A stretch of 64,000 bases of DNA from Lysinibacillus fusiformis (GCF_016925635.1 NZ_CP070490.1:2424001-2488000), one strand, 5' to 3'; numbered from the stretch's first letter, positions 23,694 through 32,963 are shown. Numbers and translations: made by a program. The notes: a model not told the origin generated them from the sequence alone.

Positions 23694-24119
23694 ATGTGGA
23701 AAATGTCATTTTTAACCATTATTCTTGCAACTGCATTCCTTGGAGGTTGTAACTGGGGAAATAAAGCAGTAGAAGATCACCCTGTCCGAGAAGTCGAGAA
23801 TGACGTTCGTCGTGGTGTCGACGATGTCGAGGACGCATTAGATCCGAATAATCGTGATGATGCATACGATCGCAATAACGTAAATGGGAATGGTGTTGAT
23901 CGAGGTACTGTAAACGATAATACAACATTACCTGAAGCAACAACACCTGGTTCAAATGCCGATATCAACGGCACAAACGGCTATGACAACACACCAAATG
24001 CAAACGGTGTAAATGGTGTTGAACGTAATGACAACATAAACAGCAACAATAATAATGATGTTGTCGACGATAAAGTTAACGACACTGAAAAGTACCGTGA
24101 TGGTATGAACAACCGATAA
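23694..24119 (+). CDS. Asn/Asp-rich lipoprotein
   Basis: A 141-residue exported lipoprotein: a short signal peptide (WKMSFLTIILATAF) and the lipobox L-G-G-C with the lipidated Cys at residue 19. After that the protein is low-complexity and very hydrophilic, rich in Asn, Asp and Gly (NNVNGNGVDRGTVNDNTT; NINSNNNNDVVDDKVND), so it is probably disordered on the outer face of the membrane. AAAGGAGG lies before the ATG. No family is recognised. The composition loosely recalls spore or YhcN-like lipoproteins, but no shared motif is visible. Confidence 0.75.
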   Translation: MWKMSFLTIILATAFLGGCNWGNKAVEDHPVREVENDVRRGVDDVEDALDPNNRDDAYDRNNVNGNGVDRGTVNDNTTLPEATTPGSNADINGTNGYDNTPNANGVNGVERNDNINSNNNNDVVDDKVNDTEKYRDGMNNR

Positions 24120-24122
24120 CAT

Positions 24123-24159
24123 AAAAAGAGTGTTTCCTCTATGGAAAACACTCTTTTTT
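24123..24159 (+). terminator. Terminator after the lipoprotein gene
   Basis: AAAAAGAGTGTTTCC pairs with GGAAAACACTCTTTTT (one bulged A). The first unit of the 21-bp repeat starts two bases further on. Confidence 0.88.
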
Positions 24160-24160
24160 C

Positions 24161-24452
24161 AATACCCGCGGAAGGGAAACGAATACCCGCGGAAGGGAAA
24201 CGAATACCCGCGGAAGGAAAGCGAATACCCGCGGAAGGGAAACGAATACCCGCGAAAGGGAAACGAATACCCGCGAAAGGGAAACGAATACCCGCGAAAG
24301 GGAAACGAATACCCGCGAAAGGGAAACGAATACCCGCGAAAGGGAAACGAATACCCGCGAAAGGGAAACGAATACCCACGGAAGGAAAGCGAATACCCGC
24401 GGAAGGAAAGCGAATACCCGCGGAAGGAAAGCGAATACCCGGGAAGCAAAGC
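24161..24452. repeat. 21-bp tandem repeat (13 full units plus a degenerate one)
   Basis: Unit AATACCCGCGGAAGGGAAAC+G. Thirteen complete units run head to tail from 24161 to 24433, followed by a decayed unit. Variants cluster: units 1-2 and 4 carry CGCGG/GGGAAACG, units 5-10 CGCGAAAGGG, and units 3 and 11-13 GGAAAGCG, which suggests local duplication. It lies between the lipoprotein terminator and the 3' end of the convergent NERD gene. Because 21 is a multiple of three, several frames stay open through it, but none has a ribosome binding site or non-repeat coding content. Confidence 0.97.
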
Positions 24453-24462
24453 AAAACCCCCA

Positions 24463-25434
24463 TCAATAATATTTCTTCATATGCTCCAGCAAATTTTCAG
24501 GTAAATGGTAAACACGATCCTTATAGGTACCGGTATATGGAAACTGAAATTTCCGTAACAATCGAGTAGCTGCATCGTTAGAATTAATTTTAAAAAAAGC
24601 TCGTAACTGCTGATTGGTAATACAATGACTAACTAATAACCGATAATCAAGCATGGCCTCTGCAAAAATTTCTATACTCCTATAATGACAAAACGAACAT
24701 TTCCAAATGCCTCGATGGAAATACATATTATTTTGATAGGAACATTTTGGACAAAGAACACCGTGTCGAAATCGTGATGGGGCTATCGTTGTATGAATCT
24801 GAGGAATCGTACGCTTAGCAAGTAAGCCTTGCACGAATTGACTTAAATGATTATCCGTCATTATTTTTTTAGGATGCTTTTTAAAAAGTAACTGAAGATA
24901 CTTATGAAGACCTGACACATGAAAAATGGGGAGATTATTAGTTGGATTGACAATGATTGTTGAAGGATTCGCTATAATAACAGCCCCTTCAACAGGGAGC
25001 GAACAACTTGCAAAAAAATCTTTAAGAAATCGTATATGACGTTCAGTTTGAGTAAGAGCATTTGGGAATCCTTCAACAGTACCATCAACCTTTGTGCGTG
25101 TGCATTGATGTGTGTGTTGATCAAATTCAAGTCGACCATGTATATTTTTGATTTCTATCACCAACATAAATTGAGGACAAATAAAAAGCGTATCAATCTG
25201 ATGCAGATGTTGAGCAGTGTTCACAAGGCATACATTATGTAAGACAAAAAAGGTATTTGGGTATATTAATTCATGCCATACGCGATCAACCTTTTGCTCG
25301 CCCGCAAACCCTGCATCTAGTCGACGATACTGCTCTTGATAATAATGAAATTCTACATCATCCTTTAAAAGACGCCTCATCAAAGCCTCAAGCCATAATA
25401 ATTTTAAAGGCTTCTCCCTCATAGCAATAACCAA
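24463..25434 (-). CDS. NERD-domain protein with C-terminal zinc ribbon
   Basis: A 323-residue protein. The NERD (nuclease-related) domain spans roughly residues 35-150: FAGEQKVDRVWHELIYPN, then QIDTLFICPQFMLVIEIKNIHG, which carries the D...E-x-K pattern of the PD-(D/E)XK nuclease fold. A four-cysteine zinc ribbon follows (CPKC...CSFC), then a C-terminal helical segment. The TTG start at 25434 lies seven bases after AAGGAGG; longer in-frame starts lie upstream of that site. NERD proteins are thought to act in DNA processing, but this one's role is unknown. It is inserted here relative to the Bacillus fabZ-ywpF-ssbB order. Confidence 0.82.
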   Translation of the reverse strand: MVIAMREKPLKLLWLEALMRRLLKDDVEFHYYQEQYRRLDAGFAGEQKVDRVWHELIYPNTFFVLHNVCLVNTAQHLHQIDTLFICPQFMLVIEIKNIHGRLEFDQHTHQCTRTKVDGTVEGFPNALTQTERHIRFLKDFFASCSLPVEGAVIIANPSTIIVNPTNNLPIFHVSGLHKYLQLLFKKHPKKIMTDNHLSQFVQGLLAKRTIPQIHTTIAPSRFRHGVLCPKCSYQNNMYFHRGIWKCSFCHYRSIEIFAEAMLDYRLLVSHCITNQQLRAFFKINSNDAATRLLRKFQFPYTGTYKDRVYHLPENLLEHMKKYY

Positions 25435-25490
25435 ATGTAACCCTCCTTTTTTTAAATTGTATTGTACATAAAAATAATTGCTTGTCCAAC

Positions 25491-25519
25491 AAAAAAGCGA
25501 TGCAAAAATTCGCATCGCT
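25491..25519 (-). terminator. Terminator after ywpF
   Basis: AGCGATGC/GCATCGCT perfect 8-bp stem, followed on the minus strand by six T residues. The stem overlaps the ywpF stop codon. Confidence 0.8.
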
Positions 25520-25943
25520 AGTCATTTTTTAATTTTGGTCGCTTTTTCATATCTTGCGTAAAGCGATCCAGTAAATCCTCTAGGGAAACGCCCTCAGCAA
25601 GTAACTCTGACAGTAATTGCTCAGCATATTTAGAGCGTTTAATTTTAAGCGTACCTTTTAATAGTACTGAAACATGATCACCGATTTCTTCAACAGTATG
25701 TACGATCACCTGGAAAGGAGCGGGTTCATTATCTGGAAACGAAATAACTGCACGTACATTGAATACTGTAGCATTCGCTAAGAGCTCATCAAAGGTTGAG
25801 CGATATTGTTTTTCCATAAACAATTCAAGTACCCAAGATTGATGACTATTTTCCTGATTAATAATGATGCCATCGATTAAAGGGAATGGTTGCACGCCAT
25901 CTTTTGTGACAAGGTCAAAGGAAAGCATTTTAAATGTTTTCAA
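25518..25943 (-). CDS. ywpF: YwpF-like protein
   Basis: A 141-residue protein of the YwpF family, conserved in Bacillales beside ssbB but functionally uncharacterised. The N-terminus KTFKMLSFDLVTKDGVQPFPLIDGIIINQE fits the family. No membrane segment or signal peptide is seen. The TTG at 25943 is used because GGAGG lies ten bases upstream; longer frames would begin before that site. The synteny (fabZ, ywpF, ssbB, ywqA) supports the name. Confidence 0.72.
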   Translation of the reverse strand: MKTFKMLSFDLVTKDGVQPFPLIDGIIINQENSHQSWVLELFMEKQYRSTFDELLANATVFNVRAVISFPDNEPAPFQVIVHTVEEIGDHVSVLLKGTLKIKRSKYAEQLLSELLAEGVSLEDLLDRFTQDMKKRPKLKND

Positions 25944-26240
25944 TATGTATATTCCTCCTAAGTCTGTCATTCTTTTAGTATAACACATGAGGTAGCGGTT
26001 GTTTGTGAAGTGCCCCTGTGACGATTTTTCAAAAACTGCGAAATTGCAAATTTCATGAAATAGCATTTACTATTACAGCCTAAAGCATTCAGCTAAAAAA
26101 TTAATAAAAAATAGAAAAACAAAAATGTTAATTTACCCAATTTATGCTCAAAAACTGAAGGAAATTAACAATATTGATTTTTGCTAATGCCGGAATCATT
26201 TTGTAAGATGAGAGCAATCAAAAACAAAGGAGGTGAACGG

Positions 26241-26639
26241 ATGAATCAAGTCGGATTGGTTGGAAGGTTTACGAAAGACCCGGTGTTACGTTACTTATCT
26301 GGAAATCGTGTGCAGACTCATTTTTCACTAGCCATTAACCGTAATTTTAAAAACAATCATGGGGAAGTAGATACAGATTTTGTTTTCTGTACAGCTTGGG
26401 GAAGGCTTGCAGAGAACATCGTTAAATATTGCGGTAAAGGTTCATTAATCGGTGTCAATGGCCGTATTCAAACAAGGTCATTTGTAAATGAGGAGAACAC
26501 GAAGATTTTTATGACTGAGGTAGTGGTTGAGGATGTTAGATTTTATCAACTTAAACAAAGAGATAGTGACGAAACAGCTATTGTACCGTCGCAGCCACCG
26601 AACGAACAGGAAGGCTTAAAGGATTTTGTCTTACCTTAG
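26241..26639 (+). CDS. ssbB: Single-stranded DNA-binding protein, SsbB/YwpH type
   Basis: A 132-residue OB-fold protein: MNQVGLVGRFTKDPVLRYLSGNRV, HFSLAINRNFKN, DFVFCTAWGRLAENIVKYCGKGSLIGVNGRIQT. The C-terminus (EQEGLKDFVLP) lacks the DDDIPF acidic tip used by the main SSB to recruit partners. Together with position, this points to the competence-type SsbB rather than SsbA. The ATG at 26241 follows AAAGGAGGTGAA. The upstream region is A/T-rich, but I could not identify a convincing ComK box. Confidence 0.9.
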   Translation: MNQVGLVGRFTKDPVLRYLSGNRVQTHFSLAINRNFKNNHGEVDTDFVFCTAWGRLAENIVKYCGKGSLIGVNGRIQTRSFVNEENTKIFMTEVVVEDVRFYQLKQRDSDETAIVPSQPPNEQEGLKDFVLP

Positions 26640-26848
26640 CAAGGAAAGTTTACATACGGGGCAAGAGAACATTCATTGTCTGATCCGCCATTCTCCTTAT
26701 ATTTCTTGCACCGTAACAGCAGAAAGGAATGATGTGTACTACTAATAATAAACATTGCTGAAGACCGCACAGCAATGGAATTTACAACACAACTAAATAT
26801 GAATGATGAAGTAAGTAGGGAAAAGAAGTAGCAAGTTCCACTAAAAGA

Positions 26849-26875
26849 GCGCCAAGAACTATTTGCTCTTGGCGC
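26849..26875 (-). terminator. Terminator of the helicase operon
   Basis: GCGCCAAGA/TCTTGGCGC perfect 9-bp stem with CTCTTTT following on the minus strand. The ~240 nt between ssbB and here hold no supported gene. Confidence 0.85.
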
Positions 26876-26884
26876 ATCTCATTA

Positions 26885-29650
26885 TTATATATCTAATGTT
26901 ATTAAATCGCGGAGTTCTTGATCTTCTAACTCGGTCAACCACTGGCTTGATTGAATAAGCTCTTCCGATAATGCAGATTTCTGCACCAGCATTTTATCAA
27001 TTTTTTCTTCGATCGTACCAATTGTCACAAATTTATGGACCTGCACAAATTGTGTCTGTCCGATGCGATAAGCACGATCTGTTGCTTGATTTTCGACAGC
27101 GGGATTCCACCAGCGATCCGCATGTAAAACATGAGTAGCAGCTGTTAAATTAAGTCCTGTTCCACCTGCTTTTAATGAAAGGATAAATATAGGGAAATCT
27201 CCTGCCTGGAAAGCCTCCACTAAGCGATCTCGCTGCTGCTTAGGCATGGCACCAGTTAAAAACGGTGCATCTACATTAAATAATTCACTAAAGCAATGCT
27301 GTAGCAATTGTCCCATGCCAATATACTGTGTAAAGATGAGACATTGCTCCCCATTGTCCACAATCTCAGCTGCCATTTGTACAATGCGCTCCAGCTTAGT
27401 TGAACGTGCAAGCATTGTTTCGGCATCCTCGAAAGGTTCCTTTAAATATAAGGCAGGATGATTACATAGTTGCTTTAATTTACTGAGCATCTTTAAGACG
27501 CGACCCTTTTTTTGAAAGCCTGTTAACTGCTCTAGTTGATCAAGTGTTTCTAAAATATAGCCCTCATAGAGTGAAGCTTGCTCTGTTGTTAATGGACAAT
27601 ATTCATTCGATTCTAGCTTATCAGGTAAGTTAAGCTGTAAATGTGGATCACGCTTTGTACGACGCAATAAGAATGGCTGAATTTTAGCTCGAAGCTTCTG
27701 CTTATGCGATTCTGATTCGTCCCGTTCAATAGGCAAAATAAATTCTTCATTGAAGCGGCCAAAGCTACCTAGATAGCCCTTATGAATGAAATCAAAAATA
27801 GCCCATAACTCAGATAAACGATTTTCTACAGGTGTCCCAGTGAGAGCAATGTGATGGTCACCTAGCAATTTACGAATGGCTTTTGATTGTAATGTTTGCA
27901 TATTTTTTATATTTTGTGCCTCATCGAGTACAACTGTTGCCCAATCGATATTCTGTAAAAATTCAGTATCCTGTGACACAGTACCATAAGTTGATAAAAT
28001 GACATGTGGCTTTTCTGCTGTCACTAGCTGTTTAAAATCTTCATCCTTTGCTCGATTTGTTTGATAATGCGTATGCACAATCAGGGAAGGAGCAAATCGA
28101 GCAAGTTCTTTTTGCCAGTTCCCAAGCACTGAAGTGGGACAAATAATGATGGATGGCTTCGTGTAATCAGCTGCGGACTCATAAATATGAAGTAAATAGG
28201 TAATCAATTGAACCGTTTTTCCAAGGCCCATATCATCGGCTAGACAAGCACCGAAACCTTGTTGACGCATAAAGACTAACCATTCAAAGCCCTCTAATTG
28301 ATAAGGGCGTAATTCGGTTTGTAAGGACAATGGGATTAGAACGGCAGGCAAGCCTTTCTTCTCCAAAAGCTGCTCCATGTATGCTTTTAATGATTGTTGT
28401 ATTTCTAATGCAAAGATTGGATCATCTCTCAGTGCATCATCTGCATCTTCTTCCTCAAGAGGAGCAGACAAGTCTTCTGGTAACTCTCTAAATAACAATT
28501 CCCGAACAGTCCAGCTTTCATCTTCAGCCTGCTGCATTAATTCACGCATTTCTTGCATCCAATTGGCGTCTACTCGGAACCATTCAGTTCCAATACGAAT
28601 AAATTCACGTTTCTCATCCACGAGCTTTTTAAATTGCTCAGCTGAAATCGTTTGTCCGTTCATAGAAAACTGCCATTTAAACGTTAAAATATCATCTAAA
28701 CCTGCTACCTTTCTTGTGGAGACATTACTAGTTGTGACGCGTATTCTAATTTTGGATTGTTTTAAATCCTTTAGCCATGCTGGTAGTACAACATCAAAAC
28801 CAAGTGCCTGCAATCTAGCGAGATCCTCACGTAGGAAAGAGCGCACTTCTAAATCTTCCAGTGTCACACGAATAAAGATGTCACTATTGATCGTATCGGT
28901 GGATAGAAGTTCTACAATTTGCTGTTGTTGCTGCGCAATTTCAGTTGCAAACATTCGCCACTTTGTAGGTAGTGCTTCTTCTATAGGTAAGGATTGTTTA
29001 CGAATAGCAGGTGTCCAGTAGTTTTTTGTTGTAGCAGTACTTAGGACCGTTTCTAATAACCATACATCGGCATCTTCTTCTGGCTCACTTAACCGTAAAG
29101 AAACGGAAACAGCTCCAGCTTGACGAGCTTGATCCAATGGCCAGCCGCCTCGTAGGAAAAAGGGTAGTAACTTTGGTAAATCAGCTAGTATTAGCCCAAC
29201 CTGTGAAAGCTTTTGCTGTACAGCTGTTTCCAATAATGCTGAATCTATATGATCAATAGGAAAACTTAATGATGAAAAATCATCTGCAATGACAGCATGT
29301 GACCAAAGTGAAGGCTCTTGCCAGTATTCCTGTAAGGCGTATACTTTTTTCAACCATTCCATACTATCTTCATTTGCACCAATCCAACTGATAAAGGGGT
29401 GCTGGAAGCTTGATGAAAAAATATCTAGTAACTCAGCTGTAGAAACCTCAATCGTAAAATCAGCCCGATTTGTTAATAATCCATAAACATTTGCCTCATA
29501 AGTAAAGAATAGCGAAGAAATTAATGTATCAACATCGATTGTTGTACCATTTGCAGTAAAACCCTGCAACGTAAAATATCCTTCCCGAGCTACTTCAATA
29601 CGGAGCTGTTGTGTTTTGGAAAAAGGGGAAGGAGCATTTATTGTCATCAT
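26885..29650 (-). CDS. ywqA: SNF2-family ATP-dependent helicase/translocase (YwqA-like)
   Basis: A 921-residue Swi2/Snf2 ATPase. Residues 1-440 form the bacterial SNF2-associated N-terminal region. The motor starts near 447 (LRPYQLEGFEWL), with Walker A DDMGLGKT at ~472-479, Walker B DEAQ at ~576-579, LTGTPVENRLSELWAIFDF, and the second RecA lobe (QCLIFTQY; LSLKAGGTGLNLTAATHVLHADRWWNPAVENQATDRAYRIGQ). These proteins move along duplex DNA or RNA-DNA hybrids and remodel protein complexes. The start overlaps the stop of the SWIM gene by 4 nt (ATGA), so the two are translationally coupled, as in Bacillus ywqB-ywqA. Confidence 0.93.
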   Translation of the reverse strand: MMTINAPSPFSKTQQLRIEVAREGYFTLQGFTANGTTIDVDTLISSLFFTYEANVYGLLTNRADFTIEVSTAELLDIFSSSFQHPFISWIGANEDSMEWLKKVYALQEYWQEPSLWSHAVIADDFSSLSFPIDHIDSALLETAVQQKLSQVGLILADLPKLLPFFLRGGWPLDQARQAGAVSVSLRLSEPEEDADVWLLETVLSTATTKNYWTPAIRKQSLPIEEALPTKWRMFATEIAQQQQQIVELLSTDTINSDIFIRVTLEDLEVRSFLREDLARLQALGFDVVLPAWLKDLKQSKIRIRVTTSNVSTRKVAGLDDILTFKWQFSMNGQTISAEQFKKLVDEKREFIRIGTEWFRVDANWMQEMRELMQQAEDESWTVRELLFRELPEDLSAPLEEEDADDALRDDPIFALEIQQSLKAYMEQLLEKKGLPAVLIPLSLQTELRPYQLEGFEWLVFMRQQGFGACLADDMGLGKTVQLITYLLHIYESAADYTKPSIIICPTSVLGNWQKELARFAPSLIVHTHYQTNRAKDEDFKQLVTAEKPHVILSTYGTVSQDTEFLQNIDWATVVLDEAQNIKNMQTLQSKAIRKLLGDHHIALTGTPVENRLSELWAIFDFIHKGYLGSFGRFNEEFILPIERDESESHKQKLRAKIQPFLLRRTKRDPHLQLNLPDKLESNEYCPLTTEQASLYEGYILETLDQLEQLTGFQKKGRVLKMLSKLKQLCNHPALYLKEPFEDAETMLARSTKLERIVQMAAEIVDNGEQCLIFTQYIGMGQLLQHCFSELFNVDAPFLTGAMPKQQRDRLVEAFQAGDFPIFILSLKAGGTGLNLTAATHVLHADRWWNPAVENQATDRAYRIGQTQFVQVHKFVTIGTIEEKIDKMLVQKSALSEELIQSSQWLTELEDQELRDLITLDI

Positions 29651-31221
29651 ACTAAGTTTCCTTTCTCAATTTCTTCTTGTAACGCACGGAGTCGTTTATA
29701 TTCTGCACGAATGGTTTGCATATATGTTTCAAAATAAGCTACTTTGCCAGCCCGTTTTGCAGCGCTACGCATACTTTTCCAAATACGCACAGCCTGCTTA
29801 TAATTTAGTCGTGATTTTTGAGCAATTTCAGTCATGGCATAGACATGATATAAAGGTAAAACAATTGCAGGTTCAACCTGTAATACATCCTTTAATCCAC
29901 ACATTTCTAAATAGGATAGAGATGATGGGTTTAATTGATGGAGAGCTGCCCATTCACGATAACGTCCTTTTTTTATTAAAAAACTTGAGAACGGCTGTAG
30001 CCCATACACACCAAAGGCACTGTATAGCATTGCTTCCTCTTCATCTGTAAGCTGTATCTCGTCAAATAAAAGTTGGAATTGCCTTACGTATTGGGCACGC
30101 TGAACAACTGGAACGACTTCCTGTAGAAATTCTTCAGTCAAAGGTAAAATTGCTCGTAAAATGACTGCTAATGAATAGGACTCACCAGCACGTTGAGCAA
30201 AAGTAGCCAGTTCAAACAAATCCTGCATTTGTGGTAAATCAATCTGTGCCAAACTTTCAAGCAGCAAATCTTCTTTTTGTAATAGCACATAAAATAATAA
30301 TTTTAGCGATTGTAGAGAAATTTCTGCTGAAGGGTGATCAAGATTATTTATAAATGCCAATTCCTGTTCACGTCGAGGCTTCTCATAAAAAAGCACTGCC
30401 CACAGCAGCATGTATAGACGAAGTCGGTTAGCGAAAAGCCCTTGTCGTTCTAATAAAAATTCTCTTACTAGCTCTTGGATGGCATCATAAAATGGGTCAG
30501 TTGCAAACAGACGTGACCGATTAGAAAGCTCTGTGAGAATGCTCTCAAAAGATTGAGTGCTTTGATCGATAAAATATTTCATATAGGGTGAATCTAACGA
30601 ATGTCCAGGTGTTTCATTTAAATGCCGCCATATCGAATTAAAAATAGCTAGCTCCATATACAGCTTATAAAGGGGTTGCCATTCACGCTCAAAGGGCATA
30701 TGTCGACGAAGACGTTCCAATGCATCGGTTCTTACAGCGGAGAGCCCATAGCCTTCTAATACGCGCCCAGGTGGTAATAATCGTTTCATCACCTCATCCA
30801 CCATCATCGACCAGCTTTGCGGGCTGCGTTCGTCTGCTAAAAATTTTAACTGAACTGATTTTTGAGCACGCCAAGCACTCGACCAATTTTGAACCGAATC
30901 AAAATATTGATAGAGAGCGAGTAAAGCACCTATTTGATGTCGGCACCATTTTGCTTGAGGACAGCTACAGTGTAGCTCTTCCTTGGAAAAATCAATTTCA
31001 ACAGAAGCGGGTCTGACATCTTGAACACTTGCATATAATATAGAACTCGCTCCATTAAACCGTTCAAAAACAATGGATTTATTCCTTACAGAAAAGACAG
31101 CACGACGCACTAGTTCCTCATCCTCGGTGGAGGAAGGATGTAAGCCTTGTTCAGCTTCTTTTAATTTAGTCAGCACAAATGCTTGATGTTCCTTAGCTAA
31201 TTGCGATATAGACAATGCCAT
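29647..31221 (-). CDS. ywqB: SWIM zinc-finger protein (YwqB-like)
   Basis: A 524-residue protein with an N-terminal SWIM finger: LHCSCPQAKWCRH gives CxC-x5-CxH with ligands at about residues 85, 87, 93 and 95. The rest is helical without a recognised domain. SWIM proteins commonly pair with SNF2 ATPases and probably guide them to nucleic acid or partner proteins. The ATG at 31221 follows AAAGGAGTGAGG; an in-frame ATG further upstream has no site. It is the first gene of the two-gene operon. Confidence 0.88.
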   Translation of the reverse strand: MALSISQLAKEHQAFVLTKLKEAEQGLHPSSTEDEELVRRAVFSVRNKSIVFERFNGASSILYASVQDVRPASVEIDFSKEELHCSCPQAKWCRHQIGALLALYQYFDSVQNWSSAWRAQKSVQLKFLADERSPQSWSMMVDEVMKRLLPPGRVLEGYGLSAVRTDALERLRRHMPFEREWQPLYKLYMELAIFNSIWRHLNETPGHSLDSPYMKYFIDQSTQSFESILTELSNRSRLFATDPFYDAIQELVREFLLERQGLFANRLRLYMLLWAVLFYEKPRREQELAFINNLDHPSAEISLQSLKLLFYVLLQKEDLLLESLAQIDLPQMQDLFELATFAQRAGESYSLAVILRAILPLTEEFLQEVVPVVQRAQYVRQFQLLFDEIQLTDEEEAMLYSAFGVYGLQPFSSFLIKKGRYREWAALHQLNPSSLSYLEMCGLKDVLQVEPAIVLPLYHVYAMTEIAQKSRLNYKQAVRIWKSMRSAAKRAGKVAYFETYMQTIRAEYKRLRALQEEIEKGNLV

Positions 31222-31425
31222 AACCTCACTCCTTTCATCATGTATGGCTATAGTTAACATTGTTAATTGTAAAAAAGGAAAAAAAGACTGTCCTTCCATT
31301 ATACGATTAAAATGCAGTAATGATAAGCTGAATGATCAGAAAGAAAAAAATGAAATAAAGATAGTTAACAAGGCTTTTGATTTGTGTTAAAATCTGAATA
31401 ATCAGATAACTAGGAGGGGTGAAGG

Positions 31426-31902
31426 ATGATGCAAGTTCAATACATGAAGCCGTTTTACACAAAAGTTACTGGAGATAAATTACGTCTCGTATTTGCTTAT
31501 CAATATTTCTCTATTTTAAAAGAGAATGAGATTTTCCATTTCATTCCCATAGAAGGTAAAGAGATGATCATCAACATGAAGACACAGCAAATTGAAAATT
31601 TATCTGAGGTATTTGTTTTCCAAAAAGGAAATCGTTTTATTCGACTACCACTTTATCAACTATTGCTTATTACCAATGTTCACGAGCATCTAGCACCAAT
31701 ACTTGAAAGCGCTACACCAAAGCAACAAATTCCGATGGTTTCTACTGTGACGGTTGGCGAGATCGATCAGCTTATTGCAGAGCTAGAGGAGAAAAATTTG
31801 GATCATTTAATTGATCAGGCATTATTAGAGAATGATAAAGTACTCTTTTTCGAGTTGCTACAGCAAAAGAGCCATCAACTTGGAGGTTTCAAAATTGAAT
31901 AG
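31426..31902 (+). CDS. IDEAL-domain protein
   Basis: A 158-residue cytosolic protein. The C-terminal segment LDHLIDQALLENDKVLFFELLQQ matches the IDEAL domain (PF08858), here with IDQAL, a short helical module of Bacillales of unknown function. The N-terminal ~100 residues are mixed alpha/beta without a recognised family. An ACTAGGAGGGGTG site precedes the ATG. Transcribed divergently from the SWIM/SNF2 operon and closed by a terminator. Confidence 0.75.
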   Translation: MMQVQYMKPFYTKVTGDKLRLVFAYQYFSILKENEIFHFIPIEGKEMIINMKTQQIENLSEVFVFQKGNRFIRLPLYQLLLITNVHEHLAPILESATPKQQIPMVSTVTVGEIDQLIAELEEKNLDHLIDQALLENDKVLFFELLQQKSHQLGGFKIE

Positions 31903-31916
31903 ATGGATTGTCCAGT

Positions 31917-31954
31917 AAGCACCTACTTTTCATAAATGAAAAGCAGGTGCTTTT
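31917..31954 (+). terminator. Terminator after the IDEAL gene
   Basis: AAGCACCT-AC-TTTTCAT pairs with ATGAAAA-GC-AGGTGCTT, followed by TTTT. Confidence 0.88.
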
Positions 31955-32024
31955 ATGATGTGGTTAATCAACTATAAAATGTTAATAACTCATAAAAAAA
32001 TAGAAACAATTTCCAAAAATAAAG

Positions 32025-32051
32025 TCAATAGATGAGGGGACGAACCGATAT
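32025..32051 (+). promoter_or_regulatory. Sigma-D (flagellar) promoter
   Basis: TCAA (32025-32028), a 15-nt spacer and ACCGATAT (32044-32051), close to the sigma-D consensus TAAA-N15-GCCGATAT. It lies about 25 nt upstream of the flagellin-like gene, which is the expected target. Confidence 0.65.
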
Positions 32052-32075
32052 ATAGGTCAAGAAGGTGGTGAAATC

Positions 32076-32963
32076 ATGCTTGGTAAGTGGTCAGCAACGG
32101 GGATGGCGATCCTGAATAATATGAATCGTCATTATGGTGCGATGAGTAAAGCCGTGCTACGAATTTCTTCCGGTTATCGGATTAATAGTGCGGCGGATGA
32201 TCCGGCTGGACTGGCGATTTCTGAAAAAATGCGTGCACAAATTCGTGGATTGAATATGGCAGCTAAAAATATACAGGATGGTATCTCTCTTGTGCAGACG
32301 GCAGAGGGCGCATTAAATGAGACACATGCCATGATTCAGCGTATGCGTGAGTTAGCAGTTGAGGCAGCCAATGATACATTAACAGATGAGGATCGTAAAA
32401 AATTAGATCTGGAGTTCCAGGAATTAAAAAAGGAAATTCAGCGCACATCGACCGATACAGAATTTAATACGAAGACATTACTCAATGGGGATTATGAAAC
32501 AAATGGCATTAAGATTCAAGCAGGCGCCAATGCAGGGCAAAATATAGAATTATTTATCAATGGGATGGGGTCCGAGGCACTTGGTTTGAAGGATGCTTCC
32601 ATTGCCACTCGTGAGGAAGCGGAAAAAGCCATGTCTTCAATGGATGAAGCCTTAAAACGAGTTTCCAATGAACGCTCAAGACTTGGTGCCTATCAAAACC
32701 GCTTGGAACATGCCTACAATGCCAATGTGAACACCGCAGAGAATTTACAAGCAGCAGAGTCTCGAATCCGAGATGCAGATATCGCAAAAGAGATGATGAA
32801 TATGGTGAAGGCGCAAATTTTGATGCAAGCAAGTCAATACGTGTTAGCCATGCATATGCAGCAAGCACAATCGATATTAAAATTATTAGAAGTAGGAAAA
32901 AAGAGGCTGGGACAAAAAGAAAAAATGTTAGACCAAGATATAATTGGTCTAACATTTTTTTGA
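32076..32963 (+). CDS. Flagellin-like protein with altered ends
   Basis: A 295-residue flagellin. The D0/D1 N-terminal core is clear (AVLRISSGYRINSAADDPAGLAISEKMRAQIRGL; DGISLVQTAEGALNETHAMIQRMRELAVEAAND), as is the C-terminal core (SRLGAYQNRLEHAYNANVNTAENLQAAESRIRDADIAKEMM). The N-terminus reads MLGKWSATGMAILNN instead of the usual MRINHNIAALNT. At the C-terminus the normal end (SILKLLE, equivalent to VLQLLR) is followed by about 22 extra residues encoded by the left arm and internal hairpin of an inverted-repeat element. A GAAGGTGGTGA site and a sigma-D promoter precede it. It may be a secondary flagellin; export and polymerisation may suffer from the tail. Confidence 0.82.
   Translation: MLGKWSATGMAILNNMNRHYGAMSKAVLRISSGYRINSAADDPAGLAISEKMRAQIRGLNMAAKNIQDGISLVQTAEGALNETHAMIQRMRELAVEAANDTLTDEDRKKLDLEFQELKKEIQRTSTDTEFNTKTLLNGDYETNGIKIQAGANAGQNIELFINGMGSEALGLKDASIATREEAEKAMSSMDEALKRVSNERSRLGAYQNRLEHAYNANVNTAENLQAAESRIRDADIAKEMMNMVKAQILMQASQYVLAMHMQQAQSILKLLEVGKKRLGQKEKMLDQDIIGLTFF

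Noticed and set aside
24161..24452. CRISPR-like direct repeats
   Set aside because: Units are contiguous with no unique spacers, and there are no cas genes in the window.
23981..24569. Several ORFs on both strands through the 21-bp repeat (e.g. KRIPAEG or NEYPRKG repeat peptides)
   Set aside because: Open only because the unit is a multiple of three; no ribosome binding sites and no unique coding sequence, and they collide with real genes on either side.
28377..29021. 214-codon plus-strand ORF inside the SNF2 gene
   Set aside because: Antisense shadow; Ser/Cys-rich low-quality translation and no homology-like motifs.
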